Shown: positions 1-11,490, numbered from the stretch's first letter. The stretch is 64,000 nt of DNA from Proteobacteria bacterium SG_bin9 (GCA_002083525.1 LWDM01000012.1:7694-71693), one strand, 5' to 3'. Numbers and translations are program-made. Notes: generated by a model not told the origin, from the sequence alone.

Positions 1-1
1 G

Positions 2-376
2 TACATGTTCGGCGCGATCGTGTTCTTTGGCGCGGCGCAAACGCTGCAGAAGAACGAGCACGTGCGCGTCGACCTGCTCTATTCGGCGGTCTCCGATCGC
101 GCGCGGCTGTGGATCGACATCATCGGCTTCACGATCTTCCTGCTGCCCGTGACTGCTTACCTGGTCTATCTCAGCTGGCCCTTCTTCCTCGTCTCGTTCA
201 AATCGGGGGAAGGATCGAGCAATGCCGGCGGTTTGATCCTGTGGCCGATCAAAGCTGTGCTGCCGATCGGCTTCGCACTGCTGTTCCTGCAGGGCTTTGC
301 TGAACTTCTCAAACGCATCGGAGCGCTGACGGGCACGATGCGTGTCGACACGCATTACGAAGCTCCGTTGCAGTAA
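2..376 (+). CDS. TRAP transporter small permease (DctQ family), 5'-truncated by window edge
   Basis: The reading frame is open from base 2, so the true start lies upstream; the ATG at base 5 is probably internal. The visible 124 residues carry hydrophobic helices (around IDIIGFTIFLLPVTAYLVYL and the later LPIGFALLFLQGF) separated by a polar SGEGSSNAGG turn, as in the last two helices of the four-helix DctQ subunit. In TRAP systems this subunit pairs with the large DctM permease in the inner membrane for Na+-coupled uptake. The large permease gene begins 30 bp downstream on the same strand. The family call rests on fold and context. Confidence 0.85.
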   Translation, partial: YMFGAIVFFGAAQTLQKNEHVRVDLLYSAVSDRARLWIDIIGFTIFLLPVTAYLVYLSWPFFLVSFKSGEGSSNAGGLILWPIKAVLPIGFALLFLQGFAELLKRIGALTGTMRVDTHYEAPLQ

Positions 377-406
377 CGGCGATCTGGACCGGCGGGACGT
401 TACACG

Positions 407-1810
407 ATGTTTGATTACGGCATATTTCCCCCGCTGATGTTCGGCACCATGGTTACGTTTATGCTATTCGGATTTCCGGTAGCATTCTCGCTCGCGGCGG
501 TCGGCCTCTTCTTCGGCATCCTCGGTGTCAACACCGGACACTTCGATCCCGCCTTCCTGCAGGCGCTGCCGTTCCGCTTCTTCGGCATCGTCTCTAACGA
601 TCTCCTGCTTTCAATTCCGTTCTTCACCTTCATGGGTGCGATCCTCGAGCGCTGCGGCCTTGCAGAGGACTTGCTCGAAGGCACCGGACAGCTGTTCGGC
701 AAGATTCCCGGCGGTCTCGCCTATGCGGTGATTCTCGTCGGCGCCGTGCTCGGCGCGATCACCGGAACGGTCGCGGCGTCGGTGATCGCCATGGGCGTGA
801 TCTCGCTGCCGATCATGATGCGCTACGGCTACGACATGAAGCTGGCCACCGGCGTGATCGCGGCATCCGGCACGATCACGCAGTTGATTCCGCCCTCGCT
901 CGTGCTGATCGTTCTCGCCGACCAGCTCGGCCGCTCGGTCGGCGACATGTATCTCGGCGCCATCGGCCCCTCGATCCTGCAGGTCATCATCTTCCTGCTC
1001 TACATCGTGTTCCTGTCGTTCATTCGTCCGAACGCCATGCCGCCGCTGCCGCCGGAAGCGCGCGAACCGATGGGCTGGAAGCTGATCAGCCGCGTGCTGT
1101 GGGGCATGATCCCCTCGATCGTGCTGATCTTCCTCGTCCTCGGCACCATCGGTCTCGGTCTCGCAACACCGACCGAAGCCGGCGCGATGGGCGCGGTCGG
1201 CGCGATGGTACTCGCGGCGCTGCACCGGCGCCTGACGTGGCCGCTGGTCGAGCAGGCGATGGCTTCGACAATGCGTCTCACGGCGATGGTCGTTTTCATT
1301 CTCGTCGGTTCGACCTGCTTCAGCCTCGTGTTCCAGGGCATGGACGGTGCGCGCTGGATCGAACATCTGCTGACCGGACTGCCGGGCGGCGTGGTCGGCT
1401 TCCTGATCTTCGTCAACATCTTCGTCTTCTTCCTGGCGTTCTTCCTCGACTTCTTCGAGATCGCCTTCATCATCATTCCGCTGCTGGCGCCGGTCGCGAG
1501 CAAGCTCGGCATCGATCTCGTCTGGTTCGGCGTTCTGCTCTGCGTGAACATGCAGACGTCGTTCATGCATCCGCCATTCGGCTTCGCGCTGTTCTACCTG
1601 CGCGGCATCGCGCCGCCGGAAGTGAAGAGCTCCGACATCTATTGGGGTGCGATTCCGTGGGTGGCGATGCAGATCATTCTGGTCGTGATCGTCATCTACT
1701 GGCCGGGCGCGGTGACCTACTGGATCAGCACCACCAAGGTCGATACGTCCAAGGTCAAGATCGAGATTCCGCAGATCGAATTGCCGCCGCTCGATTTGAA
1801 CATCAAGTAG
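407..1810 (+). CDS. TRAP transporter large permease (DctM family)
   Basis: A 467-residue, strongly hydrophobic protein with about 12 predicted helices spread over its length, matching the usual DctM size of 420-470. Glycine-rich stretches such as GAVLGAITGTVAASVIAMG and an ASGTITQLIPPS segment are typical of the Ion-Transporter fold. It forms the translocation channel of the tripartite transporter and takes substrate from a periplasmic binding protein. It sits 30 bp after the small permease, so the two form one operon ending in a strong terminator. The convergent binding-protein genes beyond the terminator are of the TakP/FcbT1 type, suggesting an alpha-keto acid, mannitol or aromatic acid-like substrate (inference). 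Confidence 0.93.
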   Translation: MFDYGIFPPLMFGTMVTFMLFGFPVAFSLAAVGLFFGILGVNTGHFDPAFLQALPFRFFGIVSNDLLLSIPFFTFMGAILERCGLAEDLLEGTGQLFGKIPGGLAYAVILVGAVLGAITGTVAASVIAMGVISLPIMMRYGYDMKLATGVIAASGTITQLIPPSLVLIVLADQLGRSVGDMYLGAIGPSILQVIIFLLYIVFLSFIRPNAMPPLPPEAREPMGWKLISRVLWGMIPSIVLIFLVLGTIGLGLATPTEAGAMGAVGAMVLAALHRRLTWPLVEQAMASTMRLTAMVVFILVGSTCFSLVFQGMDGARWIEHLLTGLPGGVVGFLIFVNIFVFFLAFFLDFFEIAFIIIPLLAPVASKLGIDLVWFGVLLCVNMQTSFMHPPFGFALFYLRGIAPPEVKSSDIYWGAIPWVAMQIILVVIVIYWPGAVTYWISTTKVDTSKVKIEIPQIELPPLDLNIK

Positions 1811-1844
1811 CCGGCGCGGCTGACCTGAAGCACGCAAAAAAGAA

Positions 1845-1880
1845 AAACCCGGCCCTCGATGAGGGCCGGGTTTCTTGTTT
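1845..1880. terminator. Bidirectional Rho-independent terminator between convergent TRAP genes
   Basis: A 13-bp perfect stem (1845-1857 with 1861-1873) closed by a 3-nt GAT loop. It is flanked by an A-run on the left and TTTCTTGTTT on the right, so it can stop both the dctM transcript on plus and the binding-protein transcript on minus. It lies between the two convergent stop codons. Confidence 0.9.
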
Positions 1881-1904
1881 AAGCTTCGCTGTGAAGCAGC
1901 GAGA

Positions 1905-3142
<1,238 letters not shown>

Positions 3143-3165
3143 AAATCATAGGCAGTGCTCGATGA

Positions 3166-4332
<1,167 letters not shown>

Positions 4333-4451
4333 TCACTCTGGTAACGGGGTCTGTAACACGGAAATGCATGCGTCAGACGCATGGACAGACGTCGAGAACC
4401 GCTTTCCAACCAAAGTCGTATGCGTTTGTTTTAAGGACTGAATCTGGGTTC

Positions 4452-5570
4452 CTAGGCCGATGCGGCGACCGGGCGGAGCACATCCCTCACCTGCCCGGCG
4501 ATCGCCCGATAGATCGCGGCGTGCGGCCCATTCGGAACGCTGTCGACCACCGGTGTGCCTTGGTCGGAATTGGTGCGGATCGCAAGATCGAGCGGAATTT
4601 CGCCGAGGAATGGTACACCGAGCCGCTCCGCCTCGCTGCGCGCGCCGCCGTGGCCGAAAATATCCGAACGCGTCCCGCATTCCGGGCACTGGAAGTAGCT
4701 CATGTTCTCGATCACACCGAGCACCGGCACGTTGACCTGCCGGAACATGGTGACGCCGCGCCGCGCGTCCATCAGCGCCAGATCCTGCGGCGTCGATACG
4801 ATCACCGCACCATTCAGCGGTGCCTGCTGCGACAGCGTAAGCTGCGCATCTCCCGTACCCGGCGGCAGATCGATGACAAGCACATCAAGCTTTCCCCACG
4901 CGACCTCGCGCAGCATCTGCGTGATCGCCGACATGATCATCGGCCCGCGCCAGATCATCGGCATGTCGTCCGCGACGAGGAAACCGATCGACATGATCGA
5001 AAGGCCGAACCGCGAGATTGGAATCATCCGGCGGTCGTCATCAAGCTGCGGCTTCTCCTGCACACCTATCAGGCGCGGCACCGAAGGTCCGTAAATGTCC
5101 GCGTCGAGCAGACCGACGCGCAAACCGAGATCGCGCAGGCCGAGTGCGAGGTTGAGCGCGGTCGTCGATTTGCCGACACCGCCTTTGCCGGACGCGACTG
5201 CGATCACGGATTCGACGCCGTGTATCGGCGCCGGTTTGCCGGATGTAGAATGCGCGTGCTGATGCTGGTGCGCGCCGCGCGGTGCGCCGGCCGGCGGTAC
5301 GCCCTGCCGAGGTGCGGCGCCACCCTGACGTTCAGCGGTCAGCGCAACGAGTGCGGTGGTCACGCCGGCGATGTTGCGGACGGCGGCTTCAGCGGCAGCA
5401 CGGACGCTGTCCCATGCCTGCGCTTCCTTCGCATCGACGTTAATCGAGAAGAAGACCTTGCCGTCGTTCGCGATGATGTCCGACAGCACATTGGCTTTGG
5501 TGAGCGGCACGCCTCTAGGCGTTGCCACCGCGGCCAGAGCCGCCAGAACCTGATCTTTCGTCACCGCCAA
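4452..5570 (-). CDS. mrp: Mrp/ApbC family iron-sulfur cluster carrier ATPase
   Basis: A P-loop NTPase of the MinD/Mrp class that binds and transfers [4Fe-4S] clusters in the cytoplasm. The deviant Walker A GKGGVGKSTTALNLA is present, followed by DADIYGPS and VIDLPPGTGDAQLTL. The C-terminal YFQCPECG carries the CxxC that binds a bridging cluster. An N-terminal MIP18/DUF59-like domain spans about residues 1-85. I place the start at TTG 5570 because GGGAGG lies about 6 nt upstream and the resulting MAVTKDQVL matches the family N terminus; the upstream ATG candidates lack a ribosome site. Product 372 aa. A proline/histidine-rich linker separates the two domains. Confidence 0.93.
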   Translation of the reverse strand: MAVTKDQVLAALAAVATPRGVPLTKANVLSDIIANDGKVFFSINVDAKEAQAWDSVRAAAEAAVRNIAGVTTALVALTAERQGGAAPRQGVPPAGAPRGAHQHQHAHSTSGKPAPIHGVESVIAVASGKGGVGKSTTALNLALGLRDLGLRVGLLDADIYGPSVPRLIGVQEKPQLDDDRRMIPISRFGLSIMSIGFLVADDMPMIWRGPMIMSAITQMLREVAWGKLDVLVIDLPPGTGDAQLTLSQQAPLNGAVIVSTPQDLALMDARRGVTMFRQVNVPVLGVIENMSYFQCPECGTRSDIFGHGGARSEAERLGVPFLGEIPLDLAIRTNSDQGTPVVDSVPNGPHAAIYRAIAGQVRDVLRPVAASA

Positions 5571-5659
5571 AACGCCTCCCGGACCGGATGCCCGCGCCGC
5601 TGTCATGACGCTCCGCATCGGTCCGGTCAACTCATCTCAGCGCGATCAGTGTGGCGCGA

Positions 5660-7591
5660 TCAGCGGCACACCGGGTGTCCGTCGATCATGGCGCAACGGC
5701 GGCCACCCTGCGCGATCGGCTTCGATGTCGGCCCGCGGAACTGGACTTGTGCCGGCCCGCGCGGACCCTGGTTGACGGCCTGATTGGTTGCAAACCGAGC
5801 GCCGGGCTGGAAGCGCAGCGACGGATTAACTTGGGGCTGCGGACGGAGGCCGCCCTGAATCTGCGGCGCCGGGCGCGGCGGCAGATCGACCACGCGCGGC
5901 GGACGGCGAGCATCGTCGTCCACTTTCGGGCCCACCTTCACGGTCCCGCCGTTCGGCAGCGTGACGATGCGGATGTTCGGGTTGACGACCAGGTCCGGGC
6001 GCTTGCCGACAACATCCGGACGCTTCACGTCGGTGTCGGGCCGCGGCGGCAGCGTGACGATCTTGCCGTCACCCGGACGTCCGGTCGTCGACGGCGGGAT
6101 GCGGTCGTTGTCCTTACCGGGCAGTTTGACGTCGAGCAGGCTCTTGCCCGGCGGCAAGGTGACTGCAGGTCCCTTCGGCAGTTCGGCGTGCGGACCCTTC
6201 GGCGTATCGATCTGCGGGCCCTTGACGTTCGACTGCTTCGAGAAGTCGAGCTGCTTGATCACGTCGGCCGGCACGTTCGGCAGCGGCTTCGGCTGCGGCG
6301 CGGGCAACGAGGTCAGCTTGACCTGCGGCGCGAGCTGCGCCGGCACGATGATGTTGTTCGGCTGATAGAGCGGCTTCAGCTTCGGCTGCGCCTGGAGCTT
6401 CAAGGCGGCCTGCGCGTACGAGCTGTTCGAGTACTTGCTGTAGAACGACTGGTAGGCCACCGGCGAGTTGGCCAGCACCGCGTTGTACCAGGCGATCGAC
6501 ATCAGCTTCGCAGCCAGCAGCGCGCGAATGCGGATCAGCAGCGGATCGGCCGGATAGAGCCGGATGTACTCCTCGTAGTACTCGATCGAGTCTTCCGCGA
6601 TCACGTACTCATAGGCGTCGCGCGGCGAACGCGAGCGCAGCGCCTGCGGTGCATACGCGACCCTGACCGGCGCCGGCTTGGCGGATGCCGCAACCGTGTC
6701 GCCGAAGAAATAGAAGTCGCTGGTCAGCGACGAGCTTTCCCACGGCGTCTGACGGCCGTCGGTGGTGTCGTTCACCAGCAGGCGGACGCGCTTGAAGAAC
6801 TGCTCGATCGGCACGTTGGGCTGGCGCGCGAGACGCAGGAACGCCGCGGTGTAAGGGCTGTGCTTGCCCGAGCCGTCATACGCCTGCGAACCCGGTGCCG
6901 TGGAATAAGCCACGATCGAGCCGTTCGGCGCATCGACGATGGCAAGGCCGTTGCCGTCGTCGTTCAACGCATCGAACGGATCGTTGCGGCAGGCATCGAG
7001 CACGACGATACGCATCCGGCTCGGCACCGCCTCGAGCGTCGCCATGATATCGACGAGACGGATCGAGGTTGCTTCGACGTCGGACTCACGCGCGATCTTC
7101 GCATCGGTCGGGATCAGGAAGTTGTCGCCCGCGACCTGCAGGCCGTGACCCGCATAATAGATGAAGGCGACGGTGTTCGGACCGCGCTTGGCGATACGGC
7201 CGGCGAAATCCTGGACCGCCTGGATCATCTCGTCGTGGTCGAGATCCGTGCCCGAGATGACCTCGAAGCCGGCCGCGGTCAGAAGTTCGGCGACGTGCTT
7301 GGCATCGTTGACCGGATTGACGAGCGGCGTCGCTGCGGCATAGGCGCCGTTGCCGATGACAAGCGCGACGCGCTGCTCCGGCCCCTTGCTCTGCGGATTG
7401 CCGATATTAGCCGGGTGCGGCGCGGGATTGTCGCGGGCGGCCGGCTGGGCGCCGGCCGTGGAACCACCCTCCGCCGGCACGACCTCGATCGTACGGCTCT
7501 CACCCTGCGCATAGACCGGACCGGCCGCCGTCAGAACGGCAAGGCTAAGCGCCAGTCCGCATGACACCAACACTCGCTTCAGTCCGCACAT
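5660..7591 (-). CDS. Secreted caspase-like (peptidase C14/metacaspase) protein with proline-rich tail
   Basis: A 643-residue protein with a signal peptide (LALSLAVLTAAGPVYAQ). A caspase-fold domain occupies about residues 70-310, with RVALVIGNGAYA at its start, the catalytic His in YYAGHGLQVAGDN and the catalytic Cys in VLDACRNDPF, so both dyad residues are intact. A helical stretch rich in ALKLQAQPKLKPL follows. From about residue 420 there is a long low-complexity, Pro/Lys/Arg-rich tail with repeated PKGP, LPPRPD and QVNPSLRFQPG-type units. The target is unknown; bacterial relatives are linked to stress and proteolysis. It is transcribed alone, divergently from the next kinase gene. Confidence 0.85.
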   Translation of the reverse strand: MCGLKRVLVSCGLALSLAVLTAAGPVYAQGESRTIEVVPAEGGSTAGAQPAARDNPAPHPANIGNPQSKGPEQRVALVIGNGAYAAATPLVNPVNDAKHVAELLTAAGFEVISGTDLDHDEMIQAVQDFAGRIAKRGPNTVAFIYYAGHGLQVAGDNFLIPTDAKIARESDVEATSIRLVDIMATLEAVPSRMRIVVLDACRNDPFDALNDDGNGLAIVDAPNGSIVAYSTAPGSQAYDGSGKHSPYTAAFLRLARQPNVPIEQFFKRVRLLVNDTTDGRQTPWESSSLTSDFYFFGDTVAASAKPAPVRVAYAPQALRSRSPRDAYEYVIAEDSIEYYEEYIRLYPADPLLIRIRALLAAKLMSIAWYNAVLANSPVAYQSFYSKYSNSSYAQAALKLQAQPKLKPLYQPNNIIVPAQLAPQVKLTSLPAPQPKPLPNVPADVIKQLDFSKQSNVKGPQIDTPKGPHAELPKGPAVTLPPGKSLLDVKLPGKDNDRIPPSTTGRPGDGKIVTLPPRPDTDVKRPDVVGKRPDLVVNPNIRIVTLPNGGTVKVGPKVDDDARRPPRVVDLPPRPAPQIQGGLRPQPQVNPSLRFQPGARFATNQAVNQGPRGPAQVQFRGPTSKPIAQGGRRCAMIDGHPVCR

Positions 7592-7719
7592 GGTCTTCCC
7601 CTGTTAAAAGATTTCTCCTCGCAAGTTGGTCGCGGCCCGATCGTTCGGGGTTCAAGACGCGTAAAACAGGTGCAAAACGGCCTCAAACACCCCACTTTGG
7701 CCCGCTGCTCAAGGCCGGA

Positions 7720-7735
7720 TTAACCCCCCGTTAAC
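7720..7735. promoter_or_regulatory. CtrA-type box TTAA-N7-TTAAC
   Basis: TTAA at 7720-7723, seven bases, then TTAAC at 7731-7735, an exact match to the alphaproteobacterial CtrA consensus. It lies about 93 bp before the start of the PdhS-family kinase gene and about 130 bp before the divergent caspase-like gene, so it could serve either. A second looser TTAA pair (8-base spacing) follows around 7752-7769. Confidence 0.65.
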
Positions 7736-7827
7736 GCGATTATCTTGGGGTTTAAGTCAGCCCTTAATGATTTCGCGCCAGAGATAGGAACCGGCGAAAA
7801 ATCCAGTTGCGTGCGCGTGCCCAGTCG

Positions 7828-9423
7828 ATGAATGAACCTGCCGAAAGGCCCGAAGTCGTTGACGTTTCCGACGACGCTGCCGCGACCCCGGCTGTGCGCC
7901 GGCGGACGGCGGCGCAGCGCGTCCGTGAAGCGCGCGACCGCATCACCTCGACGAGTGGAACACGGCCGGCTTTCGACCACGAGTTGCTGCGGCAATATGC
8001 GCAGACTCGCATTTCGGCATCGCTCGTCATTCTGCTGCTGGCTGCGGCCAACGGCGTTCTGTTCAGCTTCTGGATCGAGCCGTTCCATGCCGCCGGCTGG
8101 ACCTGCACGGTTTTCGTCCTCCACCTGATCATCGTCCGCTCCTGCAAGACCTACCTTGCCGAAACGCCGACGCCGGCCTCGACGCGCAGGTGGCGGCAGC
8201 GCTTCATCCTGCTCGACCTGCTCTATGGTCTGGCCTGGGCGGGAATTCTGGTGCTGCCGGCCAACACCGACATCATCTCGAATACGCTCCTGATGTTCGT
8301 GATGCTGCTGGTCGTCGCGCTCTCCAGCATGGTCGCCGCCAACCTGCCGATGGCCGCCTTCGCCGCGACCGTGCCGGTGACGTCGGCCATTGCGCTGACG
8401 TTCGCGCTGCGCGCCTCGATCGACAATTACATTCTTGCGCTGCTCGCGGTCGCCGCCGAAGGCTACTTCGCGTTGCTCGCGCACCGCCTGCACTCGACGA
8501 CACTGGCAACCCTCGAAGCGCGCGCCGAAAAGGACGCCCTCATCGGCGAACTGGAACAGGCGAAAGCCATCTCGGACGAAGCCCGCTTCCGAGCTGAAGC
8601 CGCCAACGTCTCGAAATCGCGCTTTCTCGCTCAGATGAGCCACGAGTTGCGCACACCGCTCAATGCCATCCTCGGCTTCTCGGAAGTCATGAAGAGCGAG
8701 ATTTTCGGCGCGCATATCGTGCCGGTCTACAAGGACTACTCGAGCGACATCCACAATTCGGGCGTACATCTGTTGAATCTCATCAACGAGATTCTCGATC
8801 TCTCGCGCATCGAGGCCGGCCGCTACGAATTGAACGAAGAGGCCGTTTCGATCGCCCATGTCGTCGCCGACTGCAACCACCTGCTGAAGCTGCGCGCATC
8901 GAGCCGCGATATCACCATCCACGAAGTGTTCGAGCAGGGCATGCCGCGCGTCTGGGCCGACGAGCGCGCCACGCGCCAGATCGTCCTCAACCTGCTGTCG
9001 AACTCGATCAAGTTCACGCCGCGCGGCGGCGAGATCTGGCTGAAGGTCGGCTGGACCGCATCCGGTGGACAATACCTGAGCTGCAAGGACAACGGCTCCG
9101 GCATTCCCGAAGACGAAATTCCGGTGGTGCTGGCCTCGTTCGGCCAGGGCTCGAACTCGATCAAGTCCGCCGAACAAGGCGCGGGCCTCGGCCTGCCGAT
9201 CGCCAAGAGCCTGATCGACATGCACGGCGGTACGTTCACGCTGAAGTCGAAACTGCGCATCGGCACGGAGGTCATCGTCACCTTCCCGCCAGAGCGTGTG
9301 ATGTCGGCGCTCGCCCCGGTCGAGGAGCCTGCTCCGGCGCTGCAGCCGGAATGGCCCGAAGACCAGGCGGCCACCAGATCGCAACGGCCGAAACCGATCA
9401 TGAATGCCGGGACAGGTCTCTGA
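7828..9423 (+). CDS. PdhS/PleC-family membrane sensor histidine kinase
   Basis: A 531-residue kinase. After a polar N terminus come about five to six membrane helices (residues ~60-220), a short coiled coil and HisKA with the phospho-acceptor His in FLAQMSHELRTPLNAILGFS. The HATPase domain follows, with the N box NLLSNSIKFTP, DNGSGIPEDEIP and GAGLGLPIAKSL. The HisKA sequence and its spacing match the PleC/DivJ/PdhS subfamily that controls DivK phosphorylation. No receiver domain is present. I chose ATG 7828 over an upstream TTG. A perfect CtrA box lies about 93 bp upstream. It is followed by small unrelated genes, so the partner regulator is elsewhere. Confidence 0.85.
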   Translation: MNEPAERPEVVDVSDDAAATPAVRRRTAAQRVREARDRITSTSGTRPAFDHELLRQYAQTRISASLVILLLAAANGVLFSFWIEPFHAAGWTCTVFVLHLIIVRSCKTYLAETPTPASTRRWRQRFILLDLLYGLAWAGILVLPANTDIISNTLLMFVMLLVVALSSMVAANLPMAAFAATVPVTSAIALTFALRASIDNYILALLAVAAEGYFALLAHRLHSTTLATLEARAEKDALIGELEQAKAISDEARFRAEAANVSKSRFLAQMSHELRTPLNAILGFSEVMKSEIFGAHIVPVYKDYSSDIHNSGVHLLNLINEILDLSRIEAGRYELNEEAVSIAHVVADCNHLLKLRASSRDITIHEVFEQGMPRVWADERATRQIVLNLLSNSIKFTPRGGEIWLKVGWTASGGQYLSCKDNGSGIPEDEIPVVLASFGQGSNSIKSAEQGAGLGLPIAKSLIDMHGGTFTLKSKLRIGTEVIVTFPPERVMSALAPVEEPAPALQPEWPEDQAATRSQRPKPIMNAGTGL

Positions 9424-9551
9424 ACAATAACAACCAGTAGCCGCAAGTATCTGACGTTCGCAAATGAGCATGCCAGCAAATCGCGCATCAGTTATCGGGC
9501 GAGCCGCCATCCGGGCTTGCACAACGGCAGAAATTGACCTCAATACCGGCC

Positions 9552-9764
9552 ATGGCGAACGACACTCCCTGCATCGCGGTTTGCTTTATCGATCCGCAGA
9601 CCGACCTGTGCGCCGGCTGCGGCCGCACGCTGCCGGAGATCGCCAAGTGGCATCGCATGGATACGGCCGAGCGCCTCGCCGTCATGGCGACGCTGCCGCA
9701 ACGCATGGCCGACGCCGGCATGCCGCCGGTCTCGAGCCGCGCGCGGAAAGCCACCTCGCCCTGA
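9552..9764 (+). CDS. DUF1289 family small cysteine protein
   Basis: A 70-residue protein starting MANDTPCIAVCF. The family signature TPCIAVCFIDPQTDLCAGC followed by GRTLPEIAKW is complete, with four cysteines that may bind an Fe-S cluster or zinc (inference). The family's function is unknown. The aspartic protease gene follows after 10 bp, so the two are probably co-transcribed. Confidence 0.88.
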   Translation: MANDTPCIAVCFIDPQTDLCAGCGRTLPEIAKWHRMDTAERLAVMATLPQRMADAGMPPVSSRARKATSP

Positions 9765-9774
9765 CAGGTGCGGC

Positions 9775-10287
9775 ATGATCCGCATCATCCTCGCCCTGCT
9801 CGTCATCGCTGCGCCTGTGGGCGCCGTCCTCGCCTATGGCGACCCGAACCAGCTCGCCAAAGCTGCGAAGACCGTCAGCTTTGCGCTGAGTAACCCGGAT
9901 CATCCGCCGTTACGCACCGTCGAAATTCAGCGGCGCGACAACGGCGAATTCAAGCTGAAGGCCAGTATTAACGGCGCCAATGCATCGATGGTGATCGACA
10001 CCGGCGCAACGTCGGTGGTTCTCACCTATGAGACGGCGAAAGCGGCCGGACTGCCGCTCGAACTGCTCGACTTCAACGTCGATCTGGAAACCGCAGGCGG
10101 CCGCACCCGCGCGGCGAAGCTGACGATCGACAAACTCGCCGTCGGCAAACTCGTCGAGCATGCAGTGCCAGCGCTGGTGGTGCCGAAGGGTCAGATGAAG
10201 ACCAACCTGCTCGGCATGAGCTTCCTCGACCGGCTGGAAAGTTGGGAAGTGCGCGCCGACAAGCTGAAGCTGCGCGGTTATCCGTAA
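9775..10287 (+). CDS. TIGR02281-type clan AA retropepsin-like aspartic protease
   Basis: A 170-residue protein with an N-terminal hydrophobic anchor (MIRIILALLVIAAPVGAVLA). A single retropepsin-like domain has the active-site motif MVIDTGATSVVLT and downstream GMSFLDRL. Such proteins are membrane-anchored and face the periplasm; they are probably dimeric because each chain supplies one catalytic Asp. It starts 10 bp after the DUF1289 gene. Its substrate is unknown. Confidence 0.87.
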   Translation: MIRIILALLVIAAPVGAVLAYGDPNQLAKAAKTVSFALSNPDHPPLRTVEIQRRDNGEFKLKASINGANASMVIDTGATSVVLTYETAKAAGLPLELLDFNVDLETAGGRTRAAKLTIDKLAVGKLVEHAVPALVVPKGQMKTNLLGMSFLDRLESWEVRADKLKLRGYP

Positions 10288-10301
10288 GCTCTTTTATTTT
10301 T

Positions 10302-10350
10302 GAGCATGATCTTTTCGGAAAACCGCTTCACACTTTTCCGGATCATGCTC
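10302..10350. repeat. Dispersed palindromic (REP-like) element, copy 1
   Basis: Imperfect palindrome beginning GAGCATGATC and ending GATCATGCTC, with internal TTTTCGGAAAA and TTTTCCGGAT arms. The same type of element occurs at 25099-25143. It fills the gap between two convergent genes and touches the dusA stop codon, so it may also act as a terminator. Confidence 0.8.
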
Positions 10351-11421
10351 CTACGCCGCAACCGGGATCGCTGCAGCTTCGCTCACCATCGCGACCGCAT
10401 CGCGCAGGACGCTGACGCCGGCATCGGCCTTGGTGCCGTGTTCCGACAAATGGCGGCGGAACGCGCGCGCACCCGGAACACTGTGGAATGCGCCGACGAA
10501 ATGGCGCGTGATGGCGTGCAGCCGTGTGCCGCGTGAGAGCTCATCCTCGATGTAGGGGATCATCGCGGCCATCGCCTGCTTCATCGTCGCGTGCGGCGGC
10601 GCTTCACCGAACAGTTCGGAATCCGCAGCCAGGAGACGCCACGGCTCCTGATAAGCGGCGCGTCCGAGCATGACGCCGTCGACATGCGCGAGATGCTGTT
10701 TGGCTTCGGCAATGCCCGGAACGCCGCCGTTGATGATCACAGGCACCTGCGGCATCGCCTGCTTCAGGCGATAGACGCGATCGTAGTCGAGCGGCGGAAT
10801 GGTGCGGTTTTCCTTGGGCGACAAACCGTTCAGCCAGGCCTTGCGCGCATGCACGATCAGAACGTCCGCGCCCGCATCGACCACCGCGCGTGCCAGCGTA
10901 TTGAGTGCGACTTCAGGGTCCTGATCGTCGATGCCGATGCGGCACTTCACGGTGACGGGAATTTGCACCGCGCGCTTCATCGCGCGAACGCACTCCGCCA
11001 CAAGCTGCGGCTCGGCCATCAGACAGGCACCGAAGCGTCCGTTCTGCACGCGATCCGACGGACAGCCGACGTTGAGATTGATTTCCGCGTAGCCGTAATC
11101 CTCGCCGATGCGCGCACTCGTCGCGAGGTCGGCCGGGGCCGATCCGCCGAGTTGCAGCGCCACCGGCTGTTCGCTCGGATCGAAGCCAAGCAGCCGCGCG
11201 CGATCGCCGTGAATGACGGCACCAGTCGTCACCATCTCGGTGTAGAGCCGCGCGCGCCGCGACAGCAGACGGTGGAACACTCGGCAATGCCGGTCGGTCC
11301 AGTCCATCATGGGAGCGACGGAGAAGATATAATCCTGTTTTTTCAATATCTTAGCCACGAAAGGCGTACGGCCATCGGCCTGCGTTGCGCAAGCTTGTAG
11401 CGCATCAGCCTCGGGATTCAC
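10351..11421 (-). CDS. dusA: tRNA-dihydrouridine synthase A
   Basis: An FMN-dependent TIM-barrel enzyme that reduces uridines in the tRNA D-loop. Visible family motifs are SVAPMMDWTDRHCR near the N terminus, TEMVTTGAVIHGD, INLNVGCPSDRVQNGRFGA (with the conserved GCPS cysteine), VKCRIGIDDQD, IVHARKAWLNGLSPKENR and VIINGGVPG. Size and order fit DusA rather than DusB or DusC. The start is uncertain: the longest frame begins at GTG 11421 with no clear ribosome site, and about 35 residues precede the first conserved block. The end abuts a REP-like palindrome. Confidence 0.93.
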   Translation of the reverse strand: MNPEADALQACATQADGRTPFVAKILKKQDYIFSVAPMMDWTDRHCRVFHRLLSRRARLYTEMVTTGAVIHGDRARLLGFDPSEQPVALQLGGSAPADLATSARIGEDYGYAEINLNVGCPSDRVQNGRFGACLMAEPQLVAECVRAMKRAVQIPVTVKCRIGIDDQDPEVALNTLARAVVDAGADVLIVHARKAWLNGLSPKENRTIPPLDYDRVYRLKQAMPQVPVIINGGVPGIAEAKQHLAHVDGVMLGRAAYQEPWRLLAADSELFGEAPPHATMKQAMAAMIPYIEDELSRGTRLHAITRHFVGAFHSVPGARAFRRHLSEHGTKADAGVSVLRDAVAMVSEAAAIPVAA

Positions 11422-11490
11422 AGGTCACGAGGCCTCGCGGCGGCGATGCGGTTAACCGCTCGCCGCTCGCATAACGATGCCCAGCGCGAA

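Noticed and set aside
611..1837. 408-aa minus-strand frame opposite dctM
   Set aside because: Arg/Asp/His-rich low-complexity translation typical of the antisense frame of a high-GC membrane protein gene; no start signal.
5651..7564. 637-aa plus-strand frame opposite the caspase-like gene
   Set aside because: Composition dominated by Arg/Asp/Leu; mirrors the codon bias of the real minus-strand gene with clear signal peptide and catalytic motifs.
7752..7769. Second CtrA box after the one at 7720
   Set aside because: The TTAA halves are separated by eight bases, not seven.
7720..9543. 607-aa minus-strand frame opposite the PdhS-type kinase
   Set aside because: Antisense shadow; the plus strand carries an intact HisKA/HATPase protein.
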